Assembly: GCA_049697115.1 (NCBI GenBank)
Contig: JBAVVD010000009.1
Span: 62,001-126,000 of the forward strand
Reading direction: 5' to 3'
DNA length: 64,000 nucleotides
From: JBAVVD01 sp049697115
Lineage (GTDB): Bacteria > Acidobacteriota > Aminicenantia > Aminicenantales > UBA4085
Position numbers and translations under genes: made by a program. Each line of letters opens with the position of its first letter. Position 1 is the first letter of the stretch. Under the pieces are notes generated by a model that worked only from the letters and a program-made list of their open reading frames with translations, had not been told where the DNA came from and made no database searches. Shown piece by piece: positions 41,260-49,445 of the stretch.

Positions 41260-43863
41260 ATGGTTAAATGGCTGCTAACTAAAATATTCGGGACCAAAAC
41301 TGAAAGGGACCTCAAAAAGCTCCAGCCTTCTGTCGCGGCCATCAACGCGCTGGAAGCTTCCATTCAAAAGCTCAGCCACAGCCAGCTTCAGGCCAAGACG
41401 GCCGAATTCAAGGAGAAACTCAGCCAGAGGGCCACTCTCGACGACATTCTCCTCGAGGCCTTCGCGGTCGTCCGTGAAGCCGCCCGGAGAACCGTCGGGA
41501 TGAGGCACTTTGATGTCCAGCTCATGGGCGGAATCGTCCTCCACCAGGGAAAAATCGCCGAAATGAAGACTGGGGAGGGAAAAACCCTGGTGGCCACCCT
41601 TCCCGCCTACCTGAACGCCATCGAAGGAAAAAGCGTCCATATCGTCACCGTCAACGATTACTTAGCCAAGAGAGACACGGAATGGATGGGCCCCATCTAT
41701 AAATTTCTCGGCCTGGGAGTCGGGACCATCCAGCATGAGATGAACGACCTGGAGCGGCAGCAGGCCTATCGACAGGGTATCACCTACGGAACAAACAATG
41801 AATTCGGATTTGATTTCTTACGGGATAACATGAAATTCCGCCTCTCTGACCTGGTCCAGAAGGATTTCAACTTTGCCATCGTCGACGAAGTCGACAGCAT
41901 TCTCATTGACGAGGCCCGCACGCCCCTCATTATTTCCGGTCCCACAGAAGAGTCCACGGAGCTTTATTACAAAATCGACAATCTCGTCCGCCGCCTTAAC
42001 AAGGGAACGCATTTCCAGGTCGATGAAAAAACCAGAACTATCGCCCTTATCGAAGAGGGCGTGGCCGCGGTCGAGAAATTCCTCAACGTCTCGAACCTCT
42101 ACGACCTCGCCCATATGGATCACGTTCATCACATCAACCAGGCCCTCAAAGCCCACTACCTCTTCAAAAGGGATGTGGATTATATGGTCAAGGACGGGAA
42201 GGTCATCATCGTCGATGAATTCACGGGCCGCCTGATGCCTGGACGCCGCTACAGCGATGGTCTCCACCAGGCTCTGGAGGCCAAAGAAAAGGTCCGGATC
42301 GAAGAGGAATACCAGACCCTGGCCTCGATCACCTTCCAGAACTATTTCCGAATGTACAGGAAGCTCGCCGGGATGACCGGAACAGCCGCCACTGAAGCCC
42401 CGGAATTTCATCATATTTACAAGCTGGATGTGGTGGAAGTTCCCACCAACAGACATTTGATCCGCTATGAATATCCGGATGTCGTATACCGGACAGCCGA
42501 AGAAAAATGGGAGGCTGCGATTAAAGAAATTGTCGAAAATCATGAAAAGGAGCGGCCGGTCCTCGTCGGAACGACCTCGATTGAAAAATCCGAGCATCTG
42601 AGTTCCTTGCTGAGAAAAAAGGGAATCAAGCATGTCGTCCTCAACGCCAAATACCATGAAATGGAGGCGACCATCATCGCCCAAGCAGGCCGCACTGGTG
42701 CTGTGACCATAGCCACCAACATGGCCGGCCGAGGTGTGGACATTCTTCTGGGAGGAAATCCTGAGTTCTTGGCCAGAGAACAATTGAAAAAATCCGGAAT
42801 TGACCCATTGAAGGCCACCCCGGAGCAGTGGGAAAAAGCGTTGAATGAGGTCATGAAGGTCACAACAGAAGAGCATGAGAAAGTCGTTTCTTTGGACGGC
42901 CTGCACATCATCGGCACAGAACGGCATGAGGCCCGCCGGATCGACAACCAGCTCCGCGGCCGCGCCGGAAGGCAGGGGGACCCAGGGGCATCCCGTTTCT
43001 ATCTCAGCCTTGAAGACGACCTGATGCGAATTTTCGGCAGCGAGCGGATTTCCGGATTTATGGCCAGAATCGGAATGGCCGAAGGCGTGCCCATCGAACA
43101 CCGCATAGTCAGCCGGGCTATCGAAAGAGCCCAAAAGCAGGTGGAAGGACAAAACTTCTCCATCCGCAAACACCTCCTGGAATACGACGATGTCATGAAC
43201 AAGCAGAGGGAGACAATCTACAGGCAGAGGAGAGAAATCCTCCAGGGAAAAAACATGAAAGAGTATATCCTGGAGTTGGCCGAGACGCTCCTGGACTGGA
43301 TCATGGAGCCCCATACTCCCAAAGACAAAATGCCCGAGGAGTGGGATGTGGACTCTTTTCGTAAAGCCTTGGGTTCCCAATTCGGCCTGAACATAGATGA
43401 TCTGCATATCGACTGGGAAGCCGTCCACTTTGATGAGCTGAAGGAGAACATTCTCAAACATTTCCATTCTCTCTACGCAGAAAAAGAGAAGATCCTCGGC
43501 TCCGAGCGGATGAGGGAATTCGAACGGATCATCCTTCTCCAGGTCATCGATTCCCAATGGAAAGACCACCTCCTGGGAATGGACTATCTTAAAGAGGGAA
43601 TCGGCCTACGCGGCTACGGACAGAGAGATCCGCTCATAGAGTATAAAAAAGAAAGCTACGATATGTTTCAAGCCATGATGGACCGCATCGAGGAAGAAAT
43701 CATCCGCTATCTTTTCCTTCTCCAGCCAGCCGTCGAAGAGGAAATGCCACAAAGAAGGCAGCAGCCGCTGTACTACCAGCAGCCCCAACACTCCCCAGCT
43801 CCGAGAGCCAAACAGGCAAGGTCTCTCATTCCCAAGAAAAGAAAGAAAAATCGGGGGAGATAA
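41260..43863 (+). CDS. secA: Preprotein translocase ATPase SecA
   Basis: The 867-residue protein drives Sec-dependent export. Walker A is MKTGEGKTL (102-110), DEVDSIL follows near 209, and MAGRGVDI and the second nucleotide fold GTERHEARRIDNQLRGRAGR mark the motor. Helical scaffold regions reach about residue 810, followed by a short basic tail (PKKRKKNRGR). The C-terminal zinc-binding CxCx8CH motif found in many SecA proteins is absent. Otherwise the protein is complete. guaB follows ten bases later, likely in the same transcript. Confidence 0.97.
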   Translation: MVKWLLTKIFGTKTERDLKKLQPSVAAINALEASIQKLSHSQLQAKTAEFKEKLSQRATLDDILLEAFAVVREAARRTVGMRHFDVQLMGGIVLHQGKIAEMKTGEGKTLVATLPAYLNAIEGKSVHIVTVNDYLAKRDTEWMGPIYKFLGLGVGTIQHEMNDLERQQAYRQGITYGTNNEFGFDFLRDNMKFRLSDLVQKDFNFAIVDEVDSILIDEARTPLIISGPTEESTELYYKIDNLVRRLNKGTHFQVDEKTRTIALIEEGVAAVEKFLNVSNLYDLAHMDHVHHINQALKAHYLFKRDVDYMVKDGKVIIVDEFTGRLMPGRRYSDGLHQALEAKEKVRIEEEYQTLASITFQNYFRMYRKLAGMTGTAATEAPEFHHIYKLDVVEVPTNRHLIRYEYPDVVYRTAEEKWEAAIKEIVENHEKERPVLVGTTSIEKSEHLSSLLRKKGIKHVVLNAKYHEMEATIIAQAGRTGAVTIATNMAGRGVDILLGGNPEFLAREQLKKSGIDPLKATPEQWEKALNEVMKVTTEEHEKVVSLDGLHIIGTERHEARRIDNQLRGRAGRQGDPGASRFYLSLEDDLMRIFGSERISGFMARIGMAEGVPIEHRIVSRAIERAQKQVEGQNFSIRKHLLEYDDVMNKQRETIYRQRREILQGKNMKEYILELAETLLDWIMEPHTPKDKMPEEWDVDSFRKALGSQFGLNIDDLHIDWEAVHFDELKENILKHFHSLYAEKEKILGSERMREFERIILLQVIDSQWKDHLLGMDYLKEGIGLRGYGQRDPLIEYKKESYDMFQAMMDRIEEEIIRYLFLLQPAVEEEMPQRRQQPLYYQQPQHSPAPRAKQARSLIPKKRKKNRGR

Positions 43864-43873
43864 AGGAGGAGCC

Positions 43874-45337
43874 ATGTTACAGGAAAAAATCAAAGAGGGC
43901 TTAACTTTTGACGATGTCCTTATCCTGCCCGCCCGATCCAACATCCTTCCCTCTGAAACAGACGTCTCGACGAAGCTCAGCCAGAATATCGATCTCAGCA
44001 TCCCTATCCTCAGCGCGGCAATGGACACCGTCACCCAGTCCAAGATGGCGATCTCCCTCGCCCAGCACGGCGGGATCGGGATCATCCACAGGAATATGTC
44101 TATCGAAAGCCAGGCCGAAGAAGTGGACAAAGTCAAACGCCATGAAAGCGGGATGATCGTCGACCCCATCACCATGAAGCCTCAGGATAAAATCTTCCAG
44201 GCCAAAGAGGTGATGCTGAAATACAGGATTTCCGGACTTCCGATTACGGACGAAAATAATAAACTGGTCGGCATCCTGACCAACCGGGACATCCGGTTTG
44301 AAACCCACCTGAATTTACCCATAGAAAAAGTGATGACCAAAGAACTCGTCACCGTGCCCCTGGGCACGTCCCTGGAAGAAGCGGAAAAACTGTTTCATGA
44401 ACATAAAGTCGAAAAAATTCTCGTCGTCGATGAGAAATTTCACCTGAAGGGCCTGATTACCTATAGAGATATCCTGAAGAGGATTCAATATCCCCACGCG
44501 ACTAAAGACAGTTTCGGGCGCTTAAGGATCGGAGCCGCGGTGGGCGTCGGCGAGGACACCCTGGAGAGGACCAAGGCTCTCATCAAAGCCAAGGTCGATA
44601 TGCTCGTGATCGATACCGCTCACGGACATTCCCAAAAGGTTCTGGACACGGTCAAGAGGTTGAAAAACGATTTTCCCGAACAGGAGCTGATTGCGGGCAA
44701 TATCGGCACCGCTGAGGCCGCCGAAGAGCTCATCCGCCTGGGAGTGAATGCCGTCAAGGTCGGCGTCGGTCCCGGCTCGATCTGCACCACCCGCGTCGTC
44801 ACCGGAGCGGGAATACCCCAGATAACGGCTATCGCCGATGTCTATAAAAAAACAAAAGAGAAGGGCATCCCTATCATCGCCGACGGAGGCATTAAATATT
44901 CGGGAGACATCACCAAAGCGATTGCCGCCGGCGCCAGCTCAGTGATGCTGGGCAACCTTCTGGCCGGAACAGAGGAAGCGCCGGGCGATGTCGTCCTCTA
45001 CCAAGGCCGTCCCTATAAAACCTACCGGGGCATGGGATCCCTGGAAGCCATGAGAGAAGGCAGTCGTGACCGGTATTTCCAGGACGAGACGCTGAGCGAA
45101 GCCAAGCTCGTCCCTGAAGGCATTGAGGGAATGGTGCCCTACAAAGGGAGCGTCACTTCGATCATTTTGATGATGGTCGGTGGGCTTAAGGCCGGTATGG
45201 GCTATGCCGGCTGTAAAACCATTGAAGAGCTCCAGAGGATGGCCTCTTTCATAAAGGTCTCTGCCGCAGGACTCAAAGAAAGCCATGTCCATGACGTCAC
45301 CATCACCAAAGAAGCGCCCAATTATCATTTCGAATAA
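43874..45337 (+). CDS. guaB: Inosine-5'-monophosphate dehydrogenase
   Basis: The 487-residue enzyme oxidises IMP to XMP with NAD+, the committed step of GMP synthesis. The first part has LTFDDVLILPARSNILPS. Two CBS domains follow at about 95-200 (VGILTNRDIRFE, LKGLITYRDILKR). The active-site loop is GPGSICTTRVVTG with the catalytic cysteine near residue 303, and the flap is GMGSLEAMREGSRDRYFQ. AAAGGAGG precedes the ATG. Complete and typical. Confidence 0.97.
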   Translation: MLQEKIKEGLTFDDVLILPARSNILPSETDVSTKLSQNIDLSIPILSAAMDTVTQSKMAISLAQHGGIGIIHRNMSIESQAEEVDKVKRHESGMIVDPITMKPQDKIFQAKEVMLKYRISGLPITDENNKLVGILTNRDIRFETHLNLPIEKVMTKELVTVPLGTSLEEAEKLFHEHKVEKILVVDEKFHLKGLITYRDILKRIQYPHATKDSFGRLRIGAAVGVGEDTLERTKALIKAKVDMLVIDTAHGHSQKVLDTVKRLKNDFPEQELIAGNIGTAEAAEELIRLGVNAVKVGVGPGSICTTRVVTGAGIPQITAIADVYKKTKEKGIPIIADGGIKYSGDITKAIAAGASSVMLGNLLAGTEEAPGDVVLYQGRPYKTYRGMGSLEAMREGSRDRYFQDETLSEAKLVPEGIEGMVPYKGSVTSIILMMVGGLKAGMGYAGCKTIEELQRMASFIKVSAAGLKESHVHDVTITKEAPNYHFE

Positions 45338-45448
45338 AATACGGATGTCTGCGCTTGAATCGAAAAAAGATAAGTCCGGGGAAAAAACAGGGGCCTCAAA
45401 GAAGCGTGGGGATTTGAAAAGCGCTTTTCGCAAAAGGTTAAATCGATC

Positions 45449-45874
45449 ATGAAAAAGTTCTGGCGGTGCTTTGTCTGCAATGACATTCATTATGGAGCCA
45501 AACCTCCGGAAATCTGTCCGACCTGTCAGGTGAAGAATGCCTATGTTGAAATTTCCTTCCAGGAGGCTGAAAAATTCTGCTCTTCGGGCGCTGGGGCCTC
45601 TGTTCCGTTCCAGAAGGACGATTTTTTAAAGGCCATCGAAAAATTTGCAGAAAAGAATGAGTTCCGTGTCAATCCTGACCAGGAACGAGTGGCCATGCTC
45701 CTGGAAGGGATCTTCAACAACGAGCGGAATCACGGGATTAAATACTGCCCTTGCCGCTTAATGACCAAGGACTTCGCCGAAGACATTAAAATCGTCTGCC
45801 CCTGCAATTTCCTTATCCATGAGACTTACAAGGACAAAGGGGAATGCTGGTGCGGACTCTTTATCAAGAGGTGA
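45449..45874 (+). CDS. Rubredoxin-ferredoxin:thioredoxin reductase beta fusion
   Basis: The 141-residue protein starts with a rubredoxin-like knuckle pair, RCFVCNDIHYG and EICPTCQVK (residues 7-26). It continues with the catalytic chain of ferredoxin:thioredoxin reductase: YCPCRLM, IVCPCNFL and GECWCGLF provide the 4Fe-4S cluster ligands and the active-site disulfide. It takes electrons from ferredoxin or through the rubredoxin part and passes them to thioredoxin. The thioredoxin-like gene follows three bases later, making a self-contained pair. Such fusions are known from anaerobic bacteria and archaea. An ATG at 45449 follows the AAAAGG and is the only sensible start. Confidence 0.85.
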   Translation: MKKFWRCFVCNDIHYGAKPPEICPTCQVKNAYVEISFQEAEKFCSSGAGASVPFQKDDFLKAIEKFAEKNEFRVNPDQERVAMLLEGIFNNERNHGIKYCPCRLMTKDFAEDIKIVCPCNFLIHETYKDKGECWCGLFIKR

Positions 45875-45877
45875 AAA

Positions 45878-46156
45878 ATGAAAAAACTGATCATGTTTTA
45901 TGCCCGCGAATGCCCCCACTGCCGGGCCATGATGCCTCTTGTCGACCAGCTGGAAAAAGACACGGGAGTGTCGGTGGAACGCCTGGAAGTTTGGCACAAT
46001 GAGACAAACGCCGACCTGATGAGATCCTACAGGCCTATTCTAGCTCCCAAGTGCGGCGGCCAGCTCCGCACGCCGACCTTCTTCAACGCGGACACCAATG
46101 ATGTGCTCTGCGGCGAAGTGGACTACGAAAAGCTTAAAGAGTGGGCCATTCAATAA
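45878..46156 (+). CDS. Thioredoxin-like protein, 92 aa
   Basis: The small protein begins MKKLIMFYARECPHCRAMMP, with a CPHC redox site at about 12-15. It then has a conserved cis-proline-type segment (GQLRTPTFFN) and a short C-terminal helix. It is shorter than classical thioredoxin and resembles the redox partner of the preceding ferredoxin:thioredoxin reductase, three bases upstream. It is cytosolic, with no signal peptide. Substrates are unknown. Confidence 0.85.
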   Translation: MKKLIMFYARECPHCRAMMPLVDQLEKDTGVSVERLEVWHNETNADLMRSYRPILAPKCGGQLRTPTFFNADTNDVLCGEVDYEKLKEWAIQ

Positions 46157-46202
46157 GAAAAGAATGGTTTGAGCTCTCTCAAGAAAACCGTCCCCCCTCG
46201 AT

Positions 46203-46412
46203 TTATTTATTCGTCAAAGAGCCCTCATTATTTGGTGAATCCGCTTTCTTCTGGATGATCTTCTTCTCAAGGGCCTCGAACGAAGCCAGCATTCTCTCCA
46301 GCATGAGATTTTCTTTATGGAGGGATTCCCGCCAGAAGGCCAGCTCTCTGTCCAGCTTCTCTCTCCATTCCGCCTCTGTCTTAGGCTTTTCTTTTGATTC
46401 TTCGGCCATCAT
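46203..46412 (-). CDS. Small coiled-coil protein coupled to panD
   Basis: The 69-residue protein is almost entirely helical and charged (EAEWREKLDRELAFWRESLH, then KENLMLERMLASFEALEKKI), a coiled coil. It begins seven bases after the panD stop on the same strand, so it is probably translated from the pan transcript. I do not recognise the family; no motif points to a role in pantothenate synthesis. A second ATG immediately follows the first. Confidence 0.55.
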   Translation of the reverse strand: MMAEESKEKPKTEAEWREKLDRELAFWRESLHKENLMLERMLASFEALEKKIIQKKADSPNNEGSLTNK

Positions 46413-46418
46413 GGAAGA

Positions 46419-46775
46419 TCACTTTATTTCTTTGATTTTATTGTTGTCGTCTAAAATTATCATCCGGGGCATAAAAAATTCAATCTCATCATCTTCAAGC
46501 TGGGCATAGGAGACAATGATGAGGCAATCTCCGACATTGACTTTGTGGGCGGCGGCCCCATAAATGCCCACTTTTCCAGAGTCTTTTTCCTCCTTGATGA
46601 GATACGTCGAGAACCTTTCACCGTTGGAAATATTGTAGACATGGACCATTTCAAAGGGAACCATACCGGCCGCCTCGACCAGGCTCTCGTCCAGGCCGAG
46701 GCTTCCCTCATATTCCAGACGGGCTTCTGTGACTCTGGCTTTTTGAATTTTGGCTTTCAACAAAGTCCGTCGCAT
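46419..46775 (-). CDS. panD: Aspartate 1-decarboxylase proenzyme
   Basis: The 118-residue proenzyme forms beta-alanine from aspartate. The self-cleavage site is EYEGSLGLD, between G24 and S25, where the serine becomes the pyruvoyl group. NGERFSTYLI with the conserved arginine and tyrosine, and the glycine-rich GIYGAAAHKVNVGD near residue 72 are present. It overlaps the pantothenate operon: panC ends six bases upstream. Complete and typical. Confidence 0.96.
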   Translation of the reverse strand: MRRTLLKAKIQKARVTEARLEYEGSLGLDESLVEAAGMVPFEMVHVYNISNGERFSTYLIKEEKDSGKVGIYGAAAHKVNVGDCLIIVSYAQLEDDEIEFFMPRMIILDDNNKIKEIK

Positions 46776-46781
46776 CTGAGT

Positions 46782-47633
46782 TCACCTCTTGAGTCGGATA
46801 ACGGTGTTATCGATCAATCGCGTCTTTCCGATAAAAACAGCCACCGCAAAGAGCGCCTCCTCTTTGATTTCAGGAAGCGGATTCAATTCCTCGGGGTCCA
46901 CAATTTCGATATAATCGATCCGGACCAATGGCTCTTTTTCGATAATCTCCCGGATCTTTTGGATGATTAATCCGGATCTGCGTTCGCCCTGGTCGACAAG
47001 CATCTTAACCTTTTTCAGGCTGTTTGTCAAAACCAATGCGGCTTTTTTCTGTTCGGAATTTAAATAGGTATTCCGCGAGCTGAGGGCGAGGCCGTCGGCA
47101 TCCCGGACGGTAGGAAGGACTTCAATAGCGACATCCAAATTCAAGTCCGTGACCATCTTTTTGAGGATTATCGATTGCTGAGCATCTTTCTGCCCGAAAA
47201 AGGAGATGTCCGGATTGACGATTTGAAAAAACTTGAGGACCACCGTGCACACTCCCCGGAAGTGCCCCGATCTGGACCGGCCGCAGAGTTTATCCTGCAG
47301 GCCGTGGACCTCGACGTAGGTCTTGTAGCCGGGAGGGTACATCTCTTCGGCCTCGGGATAGAAAAGACAATCCACACCCTCATTCTCAAGCAACACGGAA
47401 TCCTGCTGAAAATTTCTGGGGTACGTCTTGAAATCCTCATTTGGTCCGAATTGCATCGGGTTGACAAAAATGCTGACCACTGTGGCATCCGTCCTTTTCC
47501 GCGATTCGCGAATCAGGCTTAAATGTCCCTCATGAAGGCCTCCCATGGTGGGGACAAAGCCCACCGACTTCCCCAGAGCTTTCAGCTCCCGGACATAGCT
47601 TTTCATTTCTTGGATTTGAGTAATCACTTTCAC
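46782..47633 (-). CDS. panC: Pantothenate synthetase
   Basis: The 283-residue enzyme joins pantoate and beta-alanine using ATP. Marks are FVPTMGGLHEGHLSLI (HxGH at 34-37 region), FVNPMQFGPNEDF, the NPDISFFGQKDAQQ loop and LALSSRNTYL. It is followed by panD and preceded by panB 52 bases upstream. Complete and typical. Confidence 0.96.
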   Translation of the reverse strand: MKVITQIQEMKSYVRELKALGKSVGFVPTMGGLHEGHLSLIRESRKRTDATVVSIFVNPMQFGPNEDFKTYPRNFQQDSVLLENEGVDCLFYPEAEEMYPPGYKTYVEVHGLQDKLCGRSRSGHFRGVCTVVLKFFQIVNPDISFFGQKDAQQSIILKKMVTDLNLDVAIEVLPTVRDADGLALSSRNTYLNSEQKKAALVLTNSLKKVKMLVDQGERRSGLIIQKIREIIEKEPLVRIDYIEIVDPEELNPLPEIKEEALFAVAVFIGKTRLIDNTVIRLKR

Positions 47634-47685
47634 GATGACCTCTCCTGTACATCCCCGGATCGGCTGGACCGATCCCCATTTGTTC

Positions 47686-48576
47686 TCATGAATCCGAAGT
47701 CCTGGAGTCCTTTCTTCGAGCCTTCTTGGAAACCAGTGCGGCTGCCGTTTCCGGCTTCATGTGATAGGAATGCTTTTCGTCTGGAAAATCTCCTCTTCGG
47801 ACATCCTCCAAATAGCTCTTCACGGCCCGGCTTATGACGTGGTGGAGGTCCGCATACTTTCGGACAAACTTGGGCAGGTAGCCGCTGGAGTATCCCACCA
47901 GATCATGAAAGACCAGAATCTGTCCATCGCACCAGGGACCGGCGCCGATCCCAATGGTCGGAATGCGGAGCTTCTCGGTGATCGTGCGGGCCAGCTCCAT
48001 CGGAATGCATTCAAGGATGATCGCAAAGACTCCCGCTTTTTCGAGATTCAGAGCATCCGCAATGATCCTTCTCGCCTCCTCTCTTTCGTTTCCCTTGACC
48101 TTGAACTGTCCCAGATGGTGAATGGACTGCGGCGTCAGGCCGACATGGCCCATAACGGGAATTTCCGCTTCGACCAGGCTCTCAATGAGCTTGAGCCGCT
48201 TTCGCGTGGCCCCTTCAATTTTGACGCCCTTCGCCCCGGCTTCCTTGAGAAAACGCGAGGCGTTCGTCACGGATTCTTCGATGGACAAATGAAATGAAAA
48301 ATAAGGCATATCCCCGATGACCAATGCCCTCTTGACCGCCCGGGTCACCGCTTTTGTGTGGTGGATCATTTCCTCCAAGGTCACGGGGATTGTGTTTTCA
48401 TAGCCCAAAACGACCATTCCGAGGGAGTCCCCGACCAGAATCATGTCCACGCCCGTCTCATCCACGATTCGGGCAATTGGAAAATCATACGCCGTAAGGG
48501 CGACGATTTTCTCTTTCCTCTCTTTTCTGGCTTGGAGGTCAGGGACGGTAATTTTTTGGTTTTTCAATTCAGGCAT
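47686..48576 (-). CDS. panB: 3-methyl-2-oxobutanoate hydroxymethyltransferase
   Basis: The 296-residue enzyme adds a hydroxymethyl group from methylene-THF to 2-oxoisovalerate to give ketopantoate. The family marks are ALTAYDFPIARIVDE, MILVGDSLGMVVLGYENTI, GDMPYFSFH, VEGATRKRLK-like KIEGATRKRLKL, and IGIGAGPWCDGQ. The C-terminus carries a longer basic tail than usual. A deoxynucleoside kinase gene precedes it by 50 bases, which is a frequent neighbour of pan genes in several phyla. Complete. Confidence 0.96.
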   Translation of the reverse strand: MPELKNQKITVPDLQARKERKEKIVALTAYDFPIARIVDETGVDMILVGDSLGMVVLGYENTIPVTLEEMIHHTKAVTRAVKRALVIGDMPYFSFHLSIEESVTNASRFLKEAGAKGVKIEGATRKRLKLIESLVEAEIPVMGHVGLTPQSIHHLGQFKVKGNEREEARRIIADALNLEKAGVFAIILECIPMELARTITEKLRIPTIGIGAGPWCDGQILVFHDLVGYSSGYLPKFVRKYADLHHVISRAVKSYLEDVRRGDFPDEKHSYHMKPETAAALVSKKARRKDSRTSDS

Positions 48577-48626
48577 GCCGAATCCTTTCTCCCCATCTCG
48601 TCTTCAATACCGAGATTGAGGTAAAG

Positions 48627-49298
48627 TCATTTATTTTTGGCCTCTTTACCTGAGTAGCTTTGAGGCACATAGAATAATGGCGTCTTCTTAAATTGTCTGA
48701 CCTGCTCGGCCAAATCCTTGATATCCTGGTCCCGCGCCAAATCCAGCTCGTCCGATTTGACAACCAACAGAGGCGCCGCCTGGTAGTTGAAAAAGAAATA
48801 GTCAAACGCCTCGATGAGATCCTCCAGATATTTCTCGGAAATGTTTTTTTCCAAGGGAGTCCCTTCTTTGGCAATTCTCTTCATGAGGGTCGAAACAGAG
48901 ATCTGGAGATATATCACAAGGTCGGGTTTGGGAATTCTTTCCGCAAAGACATTAAAAATTTTTTCATAGATGAGAAGTTCGTCATCCGAGAGCGTTTGAT
49001 AGGCGTAGATTTTATCCTTTTCAAAGATGTAGTCACAGATGATTCTCTCTTCGAACAAATCCCTCTGGGCCAGGCGGACCTGCTGATGATACCGGTTGAC
49101 GAGAAATACCAGCTGGCCTAAAAATGCCGCTCCTTCCTTTTCATCGTAAAAATCTTTAAGGTAGGGATTTTCAGCCCTGTCAAGAACCACCCGGCCTCCG
49201 ATTTCCTGCGAGAGAATCCCGGCAAGCTTTGTCTTCCCAGATTTGAATACGCCTTCAAGGGCAATGTGTTTAAACCGGATTTCGTTTTTCTCGGTCAT
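48627..49298 (-). CDS. Deoxynucleoside kinase family protein
   Basis: The 223-residue protein has a P-loop ALEGVFKSGKTKLA (about 13-26). LDRAENPYLKDFY, the ERIICDYIFEKDKIYA motif and the conserved lysine/arginine lid (LMKRIAKEGTPLEK) are those of deoxyadenosine/deoxyguanosine-type kinases. It would phosphorylate salvaged deoxynucleosides. Being first in the panBCD group does not show a pathway link but is a known arrangement. The start has a moderate ribosome site. Confidence 0.8.
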   Translation of the reverse strand: MTEKNEIRFKHIALEGVFKSGKTKLAGILSQEIGGRVVLDRAENPYLKDFYDEKEGAAFLGQLVFLVNRYHQQVRLAQRDLFEERIICDYIFEKDKIYAYQTLSDDELLIYEKIFNVFAERIPKPDLVIYLQISVSTLMKRIAKEGTPLEKNISEKYLEDLIEAFDYFFFNYQAAPLLVVKSDELDLARDQDIKDLAEQVRQFKKTPLFYVPQSYSGKEAKNK

Positions 49299-49445
49299 GA
49301 TTCACCACGGAAACTGAATAGTTTATAACCAATATGAGTGGATAAGTCAACCTATGCTGGACTTATGCTTGACTTAAAACGAGGTCCTATGTTACGGATA
49401 TAATGCAGTATTTCCAATGGAAAATCCAGAGCGGGAGGAATGGGA

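Noticed and set aside
41818..43569. 583-codon minus-strand frame opposite secA
   Set aside because: SecA is unambiguous on the other strand; the opposite frame is a by-product of its codon use.
49369..49404. Promoter of the aldehyde ferredoxin oxidoreductase gene (TTGACT ... TATAAT)
   Set aside because: The spacer between the two boxes is 24 bases, too long for a sigma-70 promoter; the TATAAT alone is not enough.
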